Notes under the pieces: model-generated
The model's database searches: none
Told to the model about the DNA's origin: nothing
Seen by the model: the letters and a program-made list of their open reading frames with translations, nothing else
Assembly: GCF_029784155.1 (NCBI RefSeq)
Contig: NC_073693.1
Location: forward strand, 143,780,843 to 143,844,842
Direction of reading: 5' to 3'
DNA from: Uranotaenia lowii
Lineage: Eukaryota > Arthropoda > Insecta > Diptera > Culicidae
Length of the DNA: 64,000 bases
Made by a program: the position numbers and the translations under genes
Shown here: one piece after another, positions 34,985 to 46,531 of the stretch
Layout: every line of letters begins with the position of its first letter
How positions within the stretch are numbered: position 1 is the stretch's first letter

Positions 34985-35641
34985 TCGTAGATGTTAATAG
35001 GAGTTTCCTGAGAAAATGTCTAGGAGCATAGGAGGTGTAAGTAAAACGAAGATCGCTCCATTTTCCAAAAATGGCTCCTGATCCAAATCTCTCCCTTACT
35101 AACACAACCCTTCCCGTGATACTTGAGTATAGATTCGCAGACGTATAGACGGTTTCTATAGCTGGTGATACTGACTTATCATTGTTTCAGAGTTTTTCAA
35201 AACAAGCTTAAAGAAAACTGGAATAACAGATTTATGGTTGATCCTAAAAAGTATATTACTAACAATCCTTCCTCATCCCTTTTTGACTACTAGGACGTGG
35301 CCGGCGCCGTTATTGATCATTTTTAAAAGGGAGAGCATGAGTTTTGTGTATTGAGAATAATGAGTTGCTAATCCCAAGCTGCATTCTTATGGTCCTTGTA
35401 CAAAATTGATGGTCTCGATCAATCACGGAATAGCAACCATTGGCGATGTGCAACTCGTTCTACTTAACCTCGCCAGCGATCATGAAATTCGAAATACATG
35501 GAATGATTTGACAAAATATAGTACTATATTTTTATTAAAACCATTAGAAAATGGTGGCATTTTTGAAGACTAATTAAAGCATTACGGGCTTAATGATGTT
35601 AGGTGGATATGAGTAGTCAAACAAGCTAAGCTAAGCTAAGC
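34985..35641 (+). repeat. Possible LINE 3' end with (AAGCT)n tail
   Basis: About 650 bp without an ORF ending in TTAGGTGGATATGAGTAG followed by about four AAGCT units (35625-35640), a simple-repeat tail like those at the 3' ends of some non-LTR elements. The less AT-rich block at 35290-35480 (GGACGTGGCCGGCGCCGTT) resembles retroelement UTR. No coding remnant or target duplication was found, so the left limit is a guess. Confidence 0.35.
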
Positions 35642-37000
35642 TTAATTAAAATTTAAATCTTTGATATAGTGATTCGTTTAAGGCAAGGTTTCTCCATCTT
35701 TGGGATATACCCTACACGAAGTTCAAAAATCCATTCATCAGCAGAGCCCGTCTGGTTGGATAAAGTCGGTCTTGAATATGAATTTGTGTTTATTTACTTT
35801 TAAGAGAAACATGAAAGTCATGTATGGTAAACATGTAATAAGGTTTAATTTAAAAAATCTACTGTAAGCTAACAGGAAAAAAAGTAATTGAGATACGGGT
35901 CGGTTATTAAATTTGCGAGTTGCAATAACTAATATTGTTTTCTTGGATTTTAATTTACTTTTTGTTTTACAAAACAACCTTCAAGCAAACCCCTGAATCC
36001 CCTGGCATTAACAGCCATAAATTAACTCCCGGTCAGACATCCGACTGATTCTGACCGCCATCGCCGCCGATACTGTAGATAACCGATCTCAAACGCGAAC
36101 GCTCTGGATGCCAAGAAGTGAACAAGTGTAATCGCGATAATTGAGAGGTAAACACAGAAACGGCCAAAAACCATACTGCACGACACGGTTTGACTTATCA
36201 TGCTATGTGTTCGATAACGTGCCGCGTCCATTCATATATGTATGTATGGACGTGGGTACCTTAACTCACTCATGTTGGACGATCAACCCGATGCCACATA
36301 TTACGACTATTATGATATAGCTTCTGGCTAGCTAGTGCGCGGGGGTGTTTGAAATGGACAGTGCATTGCATTATGAGTAGTAGCTCTACATATAACCATG
36401 TAGATAGCCGCTGCTTTTGAGAAAAACTGCGATAAAAAATACATGAGAATCGGATTAAGGTTAAAGTAAACAAGCTACTTAAACCAAAGCCAGCAGGGGC
36501 GTGAAAAATTGCAGAAGGTTATGTTATCTATCTATCAATCGGAGGGCGAAGGAATGTTTTGATATCATGTGTGGCAACGATCCATGCTGATTGGAAAGTG
36601 TTATATATTTTTTTTTAAACTTGCGTTAGTGGGGTGGATTGGATATATAATTATTGTTTCGAGTTTTCATGCCGGGCAAATCGATTTCCGACAAGCATAG
36701 TCAGTGTGATTTAAGCCACCCATTAGCAGTGATCATCGGTTTTAGTGCTTCGCGAATTAAGTTGGTTTTAATAAAATTCACTCAAACTTAAACATGTAGT
36801 TATTTTGGCTATCGATAACATTCCCAGAATACTTCAAATGTAAAATCAATTAAACATTTGACAATATTTGGATATGGTTTGTTCTAGCGAAAGTGGAAAA
36901 CTTTTCCATAAGTTCACTAAATTTGGGTTTTGAAACTAAACGTTATTCCAAACAAGTCCATTGAAAACCGGAGAACGATAAGAGCTTAGACCGTAACATA
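35642..37000. other. Unassigned DNA up to the second gap
   Basis: No gene or bounded element. A moderately GC-rich patch at 36000-36480 looks single-copy but has no recognisable exon. Confidence 0.45.
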
Positions 37001-37500
37001 NNNNNNNNNNNNNNNNNNNNNNNNNNNNNNNNNNNNNNNNNNNNNNNNNNNNNNNNNNNNNNNNNNNNNNNNNNNNNNNNNNNNNNNNNNNNNNNNNNNN
37101 NNNNNNNNNNNNNNNNNNNNNNNNNNNNNNNNNNNNNNNNNNNNNNNNNNNNNNNNNNNNNNNNNNNNNNNNNNNNNNNNNNNNNNNNNNNNNNNNNNNN
37201 NNNNNNNNNNNNNNNNNNNNNNNNNNNNNNNNNNNNNNNNNNNNNNNNNNNNNNNNNNNNNNNNNNNNNNNNNNNNNNNNNNNNNNNNNNNNNNNNNNNN
37301 NNNNNNNNNNNNNNNNNNNNNNNNNNNNNNNNNNNNNNNNNNNNNNNNNNNNNNNNNNNNNNNNNNNNNNNNNNNNNNNNNNNNNNNNNNNNNNNNNNNN
37401 NNNNNNNNNNNNNNNNNNNNNNNNNNNNNNNNNNNNNNNNNNNNNNNNNNNNNNNNNNNNNNNNNNNNNNNNNNNNNNNNNNNNNNNNNNNNNNNNNNNN
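37001..37500. other. Assembly gap or mask of 500 N
   Basis: Exactly 500 undetermined bases. ORFs spanning it are artefacts. Confidence 1.
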
Positions 37501-37670
37501 TACCAGCGTGCCACACTCTTTCCTAGGCGTATGCCAAGTTGAAATTTCATATGTTTAAAACAAAGAGAAACATCAAACATGCAGTTTAAGGTGGTTTTAG
37601 TATAACCAGGTTGCCCGCCTGAAAAATTTTGTGGATTCTGAAAAATTAACTTACAAGAAACAAATTCAAT

Positions 37671-37745
37671 GGCTGGTGGCCTTGACTTAGAGGTTAGAGG
37701 GTTTGTCTTCTAAGCCAGAGGTCATGAGATCGAATTTGGGTCATG
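37671..37745 (+). repeat. tRNA-derived SINE (family also at 60290-60365)
   Basis: GTGGCCTTGACTTAGAGGTT followed by TTGTCTTCTAAGCCAGAGGT and CATGAGATCGAATTTGGGTC gives tRNA-like A and B boxes. A diverged copy in the opposite orientation lies at 60290-60365, which supports a dispersed SINE rather than a chance tRNA match. Confidence 0.6.
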
Positions 37746-38000
37746 ATATACATAGTACTTCTTCTGGGGATTACCGGTTTTAGCATTTACCCAGCAAACA
37801 TTTAAGAGGGTATATCGCAGGAACAACAGAAATATTCAAACAAATATATCAGATAAAAAGATTGTATTGACCTTACCAAAATAGCATATAGCTACAAAAC
37901 TGGAGGCAATATATCTACGATGACAAGATTCCAACGATTCGATTTCCCCACAAAAATCCAAATTAATGATTTCAGGTTATTTGAATTAAACGAAAAAAAA

Positions 38001-38065
38001 CTGCCGAGATTTGAACTCCAGTCCTCCGAGTTCGCTCTCCAGTATCTTACCACGATGCCAACTCA
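38001..38065 (-). repeat. tRNA-derived SINE segment
   Basis: On the minus strand TTGGCATCGTGGTAAGATA acts as an A-box-like block and GGAGTTCAAATCTCGGCAG as a B-box-like block. The run of A on the plus strand at 37993-38000 lies at its 3' side and is the wrong base for a poly-A tail on this strand, so the 3' limit is unclear. Acceptor pairing is too poor for a functional tRNA. Confidence 0.5.
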
Positions 38066-38408
38066 TCAGTTGATATGAACCACGCTTTAGCTCTATATAT
38101 GAGATTTTCTTTCAGATAGAGTGTCAAGGACCGCCCATTTATCGTAAATAATTTCACGCAAATCGTAAATGTCGAATTAACATATTCTCAACTTTTTGGA
38201 GACAAATTGACGAATTGACTAAACTGCTATACGATTCAACTTTTTTTTGGCAAAGCTTGTCATAAATGAATGGTAGAAAATCACTCAATAACAACTTCTT
38301 TACGATGGTTATCGAAAATGTCTTAATATTCGAATTGGATTATCATTTCTATTACGATTTCATGTTAGCTGTGTAAAGTATGCTAGCTGCCACTATATAT
38401 GGATAGAT

Positions 38409-38903
38409 TAAGGTTGCCAAATTGCCTGGTTTTATCCAGGTTTGCTAGGATATTTAATACAAAATTTGAGAAAGGTCCGGCCAGGCCCGGTTGCCCGAAT
38501 TTCATTTAAAAATTCAACAAAAAAAAACAAATTGTGTTGTAAATTTTTATTTACTAATGAAATCAAAACGAAATTTTCTGAGCAGGTTTTATAAAAAAAA
38601 ATCATGAAAGGTTTTTTATAAGCCTTAAATATGATTTGAAACATGCCGATGTATTTTGAGGAATTTTTTTCAATTTGTTTTTCTTGATTTTTGTTGAGTG
38701 ATTTCTGGGTTTTTACTAAATTATCTCGGATAATGCCCGATTTTTTGTCGTCAATTTTGAAATCAAATGCCTTTTTTCCAGGATTTTTACTCTTTTGAGT
38801 AGTTCATCCTTAAATCAAATGCCCGGATTTTGCCAAGTTTTTTTTAAAAAAATGCTCGGATTTGCCCGGCCCGGATACTTGCTGAAAAATTCTGGCAATC
38901 TTA
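38409..38903 (+). mobile_element. hAT-type MITE, TAAGGTTGCCAGA family, copy 3
   Basis: A 495-bp element with ends TAAGGTTGCCAAATTGCC and TCTGGCAATCTTA. Flanking 8-mers GGATAGAT (38401-38408) and GAATAGAT (38904-38911) match at 7 of 8. It is longer than copy 2, with an extra GAAATCAAATGCC-type segment repeated near the 3' end. No coding capacity. Confidence 0.88.
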
Positions 38904-39238
38904 GAATAGATCTTTCAAGAGAACCTACGTTGCACTGAGGATCTCTTGTGTGAACTAAGGTAACGTAAGATTGCACTTAGGATAAACATATAAGTGCGCT
39001 CATCAAATGCTCAACCAGTGTTCACCTGGCACTTATCAATAGTTTAAAGCTCTTTTAAGCGAAATAATGCTACAAAAGCTCTAAATACTGGTTGCAATGG
39101 TCTCCACCCAACATAAAAAAAAACAAATTTAACCTTCTTTGACTTTATTTCTATACCTTAAATCAGACTCATATTTATTTCGTGGGGTTGTTTTATACAA
39201 TTTTGTAGTATTTTTCAACATTTTCATAAAATGGCTTG

Positions 39239-39411
39239 GGCTTGTGAGTCAGTTGCCTCCTTAGTCGATGTCCGCGAGTTCGAACCCAAGAGTAAACATC
39301 GAGCACAATTGTATCGGATAATTTTTTCAATAACAGTCCTAACAACTGCAACGTTGATATAAAGTGGCCAAGTATGCCATAAATATGGTAAAACGATTAT
39401 AATCGAATAAA
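39239..39411 (+). mobile_element. Complete tRNA-derived SINE with 11-bp TSD
   Basis: A 173-bp element with a Pol III-type head (TGAGTCAGTTGCCTCCTTAG as A-box region, GCGAGTTCGAACCC as B box), a body with CATCGAGCACAATTGTATCG and GCAACGTTGATATAAAGTGG, and an A-rich end. AAAATGGCTTG occurs on both sides (39228-39238 and 39412-39422). SINEs depend on a LINE reverse transcriptase for mobility; which LINE here is unknown. Confidence 0.8.
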
Positions 39412-39479
39412 AAAATGGCTTGAGAAATGTTCAAATATGCAGTCCAATGCAATGAATCAACCTGACGATACAGACAACA

Positions 39480-40080
39480 GAAAATAAAATTCATAACAGT
39501 ACGGCAGAAGCAGCGACCAGACTACACATGGATATTGGTCTGCCGAGATAAAAAAAAATCTCCAAAAGCTCCTGTGTAAGCCAGAATGACAGCAGCATCA
39601 GTGCCACCATTATCATCGCCAGTCACCTCGGTGCTGCACATTATTGGTTCTAGCAGAATGCACTCGCTGCTTACCACCACACTGACAAGAGGTTACCTTC
39701 TCATCACATCATAGCTACCCATTAGGTAGCGCGCGTCGCCTTTAACGAAAACACTGCTGTCGCCTTTCGGTGGCTCTCGAAACTTCAAGGGAAGATTAAT
39801 TACGTTCACTGATGAGAGCTGTTGGGTTGGATGGTTTGTCGGGTGGGTGGTTGATAAGCTTTCGGTAATCGTCCTGGATTCGGTCGGCGAAAGGGTGCGA
39901 AACCCACGAATGGACGGGGAAATAGAGGTCAGCGTTAATGAAATTTTCTGGCTTTTAGGTTATGGTGCCTACCAGAAATGGGCGGGTGTGGCGGGGAAGT
40001 GACTGTGGTTCGGTGTGCGAAGAGTTAATAACAATATATCACACTCTTCCTAGGGTATGATCTATCGATTTTGGGTGAAT
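39480..40080. other. Higher-complexity host-like block
   Basis: Non-repetitive sequence of balanced base composition with a TTAATTACGTTCACTGATGA stretch and no ORF of note. It may be conserved regulatory DNA. I see no motif set that assigns a role. Confidence 0.3.
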
Positions 40081-41183
40081 GGGATAAGAAGTGTCAGATA
40101 GAAATCAATGGCGCATGTGAAAATTCTTATATTTTTTATGATATTTTTTTAATAAACTAAGAAAATTTCAAAACTTTTCGGATTAGTAAATTTTTTTCTT
40201 AACTTACATTTTTGTTACTAGCGTTTAGTGAAGCAAATAGTTTTTACAAGGGGCCGCATAATATTTTTTTCTATATCCTCCGTGGAATAGACATGGTATT
40301 GTACAAAGGAATGTGTTCACACTCTACCTGAACCATAATTCGTTCATGGTTTTTTCAAGCACTTAAGTTTTCTTCTCTCTTGTTTTTAAGCTGATTTTAA
40401 CATATTTTGTAGTTTAAAAATTATTCAGCCTTACTTGAATTGACTTTAAAATTTTATTTAACCTTTTTGATGGTTAAAGCATTTCATAGTTTAAAGCATT
40501 CCTGGGGTCTAATTATGAAAATTATTCTGCTTTTCTTGAAAATTGAGTAACTACTGTGATGATTTCCATTAACAAATATTTAGGACAAAGAAACAAATTG
40601 AACTTTCCACCTGGATAATAAAATCTTTTTTTATCTTCCAACTTTTTAGATGATTTTCAAAAGTTTCCATACTTGTCATTGGAAAACACTAGAAACGAAT
40701 ACTGCAAGTAAGTTAGAGTTTCGTAAACGAAACTAAAAGCAATTGTTCAACCTTTTGTTAATTTTTTGATTGCAGTTTGAGTTTGAGTGGACGTTTAAGA
40801 AGCTTTCGTGTATGTCAGAATCTGATCACATAAATACGCTTTTTTAAGTACATTCAAGATTGTTCGTATTTTCTGAAATTTCACGAGCTGAATGCTTCGT
40901 ATTGATTTAAAAAAAATACTTTAAAACCTCAACATAACTTTTAAATTTCTAATAAAAAGTGATGAGCACACAATTGTGAACCAACAAAATGAGTTTGGCT
41001 TCTTAAAGCCAAAAGGTATGAGCCGTTTCGAATAAAGATGTTACAAAAAAAAAATTACTTTTGAATTTACCAGTATTCACTTGCTGTTTTGAATTTGAAA
41101 AAATATTTGAAAATATTAACTCATACAAAGTAGGATAACGAAACGTAAAGTTCAACAGATTTTTTAAAAGTTAAAGTAAAGAA
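40081..41183. other. AT-rich unassigned DNA
   Basis: No gene, repeat or element limit recognised before the minisatellite begins. Confidence 0.5.
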
Positions 41184-44100
41184 ATGACAAAAATGACAAA
41201 AATGACAAAAATGACAAAAATGACAAAATTGACAAAAATGACAAAAATGACAAAAATGACAAAAATGACAAAAATGACAAAAATGACAAAAATGACAAAA
41301 ATGACAAAAATGACAAAAATGACAAAAATGACAAAAATGACAAAAATGACAAAAATGACAAAAATGACAAAAATGACAAAAATGACAAAAATGACAAAAA
41401 TGACAAAAATGACAGAAATGACAAAAATGACAAAAATGACAAAAATGACAAAAATGACAAAAATGACAAAAATGACAAAAATGACAAAAATGACAAAAAT
41501 GACAAAAATGACAAAAATGACAAAAATGACAAAAATGACAAAAATGACAAAAATGACAAAAATGACAAAAATGACAAAAATGACAAAAATGACAAAAATG
41601 ACAAAAATGACAAAAATGACAAAAATGACAAAAATGACAAAAATGACAAAAATGACAAAAATGACAAAAATGACAAAAATGACAAAAATGACAAAAATGA
41701 CAAAAATGACAAAAATGACAAAAATGACAAAAATGACAAAAATGACAAAAATGACAAAAATGACAAAAATGACAAAAATGACAAAAATGACAAAAATGAC
41801 AAAAATGACAAAAATGACAAAAATGACAAAAATGACAAAAATGACAAAAATGACAAAAATGACAAAAATGACAAAAATGACAAAAATGACAAAAATGACA
41901 AAAATGACAAAAATGACAAAAATGACAAAAATGACAAAAATGACAAAAATGACAAAAATGACAAAAATGACAAAAATGACAAAAATGACAAAAATGACAA
42001 AAATGACAAAAATGACAAAAATGACAAAAATGACAAAAATGACAAAAATGACAAAAATGACAAAAATGACAAAAATGACAAAAATGACAAAAATGACAAA
42101 AATGACAAAAATGACAAAAATGACAAAAATGACAAAAATGACAAAAATGACAAAAATGACAAAAATGACAAAAATGACAAAAATGACAAAAATGACAAAA
42201 ATGACAAAAATGACAAAAATGACAAAAATGACAAAAATGACAAAAATGACAAAAATGACAAAAATGACAAAAATGACAAAAATGACAAAAATGACAAAAA
42301 TGACAAAAATGACAAAAATGACAAAAATGACAAAAATGACAAAAATGACAAAAATGACAAAAATGACAAAAATGACAAAAATGACAAAAATGACAAAAAT
42401 GACAAAAATGACAAAAATGACAAAAATGACAAAAATGACAAAAATGACAAAAATGACAAAAATGACAAAAATGACAAAAATGACAAAAATGACAAAAATG
42501 ACAAAAATGACAAAAATGACAAAAATGACAAAAATGACAAAAATGACAAAAATGACAAAAATGACAAAAATGACAAAAATGACAAAAATGACAAAAATGA
42601 CAAAAATGACAAAAATGACAAAAATGACAAAAATGACAAAAATGACAAAAATGACAAAAATGACAAAAATGACAAAAATGACAAAAATGACAAAAATGAC
42701 AAAAATGACAAAAATGACAAAAATGACAAAAATGACAAAAATGACAAAAATGACAAAAATGACAAAAATGACAAAAATGACAAAAATGACAAAAATGACA
42801 AAAATGACAAAAATGACAAAAATGACAAAAATGACAAAAATGACAAAAATGACAAAAATGACAAAAATGACAAAAATGACAAAAATGACAAAAATGACAA
42901 AAATGACAAAAATGACAAAAATGACAAAAATGACAAAAATGACAAAAATGACAAAAATGACAAAAATGACAAAAATGACAAAAATGACAAAAATGACAAA
43001 AATGACAAAAATGACAAAAATGACAAAAATGACAAAAATGACAAAAATGACAAAAATGACAAAAATGACAAAAATGACAAAAATGACAAAAATGACAAAA
43101 ATGACAAAAATGACAAAAATGACAAAAATGACAAAAATGACAAAAATGACAAAAATGACAAAAATGACAAAAATGACAAAAATGACAAAAATGACAAAAA
43201 TGACAAAAATGACAAAAATGACAAAAATGACAAAAATGACAAAAATGACAAAAATGACAAAAATGACAAAAATGACAAAAATGACAAAAATGACAAAAAT
43301 GACAAAAATGACAAAAATGACAAAAATGACAAAAATGACAAAAATGACAAAAATGACAAAAATGACAAAAATGACAAAAATGACAAAAATGACAAAAATG
43401 ACAAAAATGACAAAAATGACAAAAATGACAAAAATGACAAAAATGACAAAAATGACAAAAATGACAAAAATGACAAAAATGACAAAAATGACAAAAATGA
43501 CAAAAATGACAAAAATGACAAAAATGACAAAAATGACAAAAATGACAAAAATGACAAAAATGACAAAAATGACAAAAATGACAAAAATGACAAAAATGAC
43601 AAAAATGACAAAAATGACAAAAATGACAAAAATGACAAAAATGACAAAAATGACAAAAATGACAAAAATGACAAAAATGACAAAAATGACAAAAATGACA
43701 AAAATGACAAAAATTACAAAAATGACAAAAATTACAAAAATGACAAAAATTACAAAAATTACAAAAATGACAAAAATTACAAAAATTACAAAAATTACAA
43801 AAATTAAAAAAATTACAAAAATTACAAAAATGACAAAAATTACAAAAATTACAAAAATTACAAAAATTACAAAAATTACAAAAATTACAAAAATTACAAA
43901 AATTACAAAAATTACAAAAATTACAAAAATTACAAAAATTACAAAAATTACAAAAATAACAAAAATTACAAAAATTACAAAAATTACAAAAATTACAAAA
44001 ATTACAAAAATTACAAAAATTACAAAAATTACAAAAATTACAAAAATAACAAAAATTACAAAAGATACAAAAATAACAAAAATGTCGAAAATGTCGAAAA

Positions 44101-44366
44101 TGACAAAAATGACAAAAATGACAAAAATGACAAAAATGACAAAAATGACAAAAATGACAAAAAAGACAAAATTACAAAAATCACAAAAATAACAAAATTA
44201 AAAAAAAAGACAAAAATTACAAAAAATACAAAGTTTTAAAAAATTACAAAAATGAAGAAAAATTTCAAAACTTATAAAAATTTCAAATTTTACAAAAATC
44301 ACAAAAATAACAAAAATGACAAAAATATCAAAAATAACAAAAATTACAAAAATTACAAAAATTACA
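41184..44366. repeat. 9-bp minisatellite (ATGACAAAA / ATTACAAAA), left block
   Basis: From 41184 to 43712 the unit ATGACAAAA repeats 281 times in perfect register, with only a TTGACAAAA unit and an ATGACAGAA unit standing out. From 43713 ATTACAAAA variants mix in and then dominate to about 44080. A short second ATGACAAAA run follows (44098-44160), and the last 200 bases are degenerate. Because the period is a multiple of three, very long ORFs arise on both strands (Met-Thr-Lys and Leu-Ser-Phe repeats); they are artefacts. The array continues at 52345-53115 beyond the I-clade retrotransposon. Confidence 0.98.
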
Positions 44367-45196
44367 CATGATCGTTTCTTATCTTTGGTATCGGAAACAA
44401 GTTATCTAAACGGTCTTTATTCGAATCTGTTATTTCGGGCGAAACTTAATTCCTGGATTGCTGGGTCATCGTCAAGGCCAGTCAGCGGAAAGCGGAGTCT
44501 TACAAAAAAGTGGAGGAATTCCACAAAGTGCGCGCTAAAAACAGTTTTTTGGACAATTTTATTTCTCGGCTAGTGGCATCAGTTGTGCATTGTTTATGTT
44601 ATTCCGGCAGAATCCAAGCCAACTAGAGAGCAGCTGCATGCAATATTGCTTGCAAGTTAAGCTTGCCTGGCTGAAGCTTTAGCCATCTAGTTGCGAGCGG
44701 AAAAGCTACGCCACCAGCACCATCTCCTTGCCGCCAGAGAGACATCTGCTGGAAAACGGCGGAAGCTCTAACCACACGTCAAATACGTAAGGTACCATAC
44801 GCCTCCATCATAGTAGCAGCTGAGTAGAGCGTGGTAAATCGCATCGATCGAATTATTCGTTGTTGGTTACTTCTATACCGAGCTTGTTTGTACCTTTCGG
44901 ACGTCTTGGACAAGTCTCGAAGCAAAAGGTTAAAACGTCCCTACTTTAGGTTGTACCTTTAACGCTTGGCCAAAGTAGAATCTCGAGGGAAAAGCGTAGT
45001 CGTTACCCGTCTAGGCGGAAATGCATTTCCGGTCACCTGGACCTTTAACCCTTGGGTGAACCGAAGTTTACGAAGGTTAAAGGGTAGACGTTACTCACTA
45101 CGGTGAGAACGCATCTCGTCATATTTGGGAAATTTTGAGAAGAAAAATCCTTGAGCTGTAGTTCGAAAACAAAAGTCCGCAGTCCAGGCAGCCGTC
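44367..45196 (+). promoter_or_regulatory. 5' UTR / internal promoter region of the I-clade element
   Basis: About 830 bp of balanced composition without a long ORF, between the minisatellite and the ORF1 start. Non-LTR elements of this type carry their promoter within the transcribed 5' end. Partly repeated blocks such as TTAAAACGTCC, CCTTTAACGC and CCTTTAACCC occur at 44930-45080. No TATA box was identified. Confidence 0.5.
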
Positions 45197-46531
45197 ATGG
45201 CTGCATCAGCTACCTCTATGGAGGTAGCCACAGGCGACCCTCCCGATAGAAACAATAGAACTATGCCTGAATTTATGGACAGATCCGGAAATTTCGGAAA
45301 AATGATTATCCTATCCTTATGTCCAGCTGATGATAAAAATCCGCTGCCGAAAAATCCATTTATCATTAGCAAATCCTTAGACCAGTCCATCGGGAAAATC
45401 GAAGCTGCATACATCGAACAAAATGGAACGAAATACGTCATTAAAACACGTAGTTCTAAATTGGCAGCAAAGTTAATGCAGATGAAACAATTGATCGACG
45501 AAACCAAAATACAGATCATCCCTCACCCCGTGCTAAATGTGAGTCGGTGCGTAATCAGCTGCAAAGAAGCCTGTGACTTGAAAGACGAAGAACTACAAGA
45601 AGAGCTCTCTTCTCAAGGTGTGCTGAAAGTTCGTCGGATAACCCGCCTTGAAAATAAAACCAGAGTCAATACCCCAACCATTGTATTAACAATCGCCGGA
45701 ACAGTGATTCCTCGTGAAATACGAGTTGGTATTATAAACTGCCGTACACGTCTTTTTTATCCATCCCCATTGGTTTGCTACCAATGCTGTTCCTATGGGC
45801 ATACCAAGGATAAATGCAACAGCGAACCAACGTGCCGAACTTGCTCCAGAACACATGATCCTGTAAAAGATGATGATTGTCGTGAAACCCCTTTCTGCAA
45901 AAATTGTAAAGGGAGTCACTCGCCGATTTCCAGAAGTTGTCCGATCTATCGAAAAGAGGAGGAAATCGTGAAAATTAAAGTTGATGGTGGAATTACGTTT
46001 GGCGAAGCGAGAAAGGAGTACGTTCGGAAAAATGCGGAAAATTCCTACGCAAACGTATGTGGGGCGCAACAAAGGCTTGATACGATACGCAAAGACCATG
46101 AGAAAGATGTTCAGATAGCGAAGCTGCTGGAAGAAAATGCTGCTCTTAAAAATAAATTACCACAACTTAACGAGAAAAATGAAGTCGAGGAGCTCCGAAA
46201 AGAAATTGAAAATCTTCGAAAAATCGCTAAAGAATTCTACATCCTGAAAGCAAACCTCAGGACAGCTGAAGAAAACCTCGAAATCTCCGAAAGCGAATCC
46301 GAAACTGAAATGGAAACGGAACAGGAGCAGATGACGCCCCCTATAGAAGCGAAGACAGCTGCGGTGGAAGACACACCAATGCACAAAAAGCAAAAATTGA
46401 GCTCGAAAAACTCGCTACCCTTACGACCCTCTACGGAAATCGAAGACGTTTTTGAAAGCCAAAACGAAATAGTAGTTAAACGCCGAGGTCGGCCCCCTAA
46501 AAGCAAGAATGTTCAACAAGGCAAACAGTAA
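45197..46531 (+). CDS. I-clade ORF1 protein with zinc knuckles and AT-hook (444 aa)
   Basis: Gag-like nucleic-acid-binding protein that packages element RNA. Three cysteine/histidine knuckles follow each other: CYQCCSYGHTKDKC (residues 194-207, exact CX2CX4HX4C), CRTCSRTHDPVKDDDC (213-228) and CKNCKGSHSPISRSC (234-248). Residues ~285-365 are rich in heptad Leu/Ile with Glu and Lys and probably form a coiled coil. An acidic segment (ESESETEMETEQEQ) follows. The C-terminus carries KRRGRPPK (428-435), a textbook AT-hook that would bind the minor groove of A/T-rich DNA. The frame is intact. It overlaps the next ORF by 23 bases. The start was chosen as the first ATG of the open frame, just after CAGCCGTC; an ATG 18 bases downstream is possible. 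Confidence 0.93.
   Translation: MAASATSMEVATGDPPDRNNRTMPEFMDRSGNFGKMIILSLCPADDKNPLPKNPFIISKSLDQSIGKIEAAYIEQNGTKYVIKTRSSKLAAKLMQMKQLIDETKIQIIPHPVLNVSRCVISCKEACDLKDEELQEELSSQGVLKVRRITRLENKTRVNTPTIVLTIAGTVIPREIRVGIINCRTRLFYPSPLVCYQCCSYGHTKDKCNSEPTCRTCSRTHDPVKDDDCRETPFCKNCKGSHSPISRSCPIYRKEEEIVKIKVDGGITFGEARKEYVRKNAENSYANVCGAQQRLDTIRKDHEKDVQIAKLLEENAALKNKLPQLNEKNEVEELRKEIENLRKIAKEFYILKANLRTAEENLEISESESETEMETEQEQMTPPIEAKTAAVEDTPMHKKQKLSSKNSLPLRPSTEIEDVFESQNEIVVKRRGRPPKSKNVQQGKQ

Noticed and set aside
36936..37580. ORFs of 176 and 214 codons across the second gap
   Set aside because: Open only because N is not read as stop.
41164..43710. 848-codon minus-strand ORF of Leu-Ser-Phe repeats
   Set aside because: The same repeat read on the other strand.
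41184..44192. 1002-codon plus-strand ORF of Met-Thr-Lys repeats
   Set aside because: A direct product of the 9-bp repeat, which is open in several frames; no promoter, domain or normal composition.
45686..46099. Minus-strand ORFs beneath I-clade ORF1 and ORF2
   Set aside because: Shadow frames of strongly coding sequence on the plus strand; no motifs of their own.
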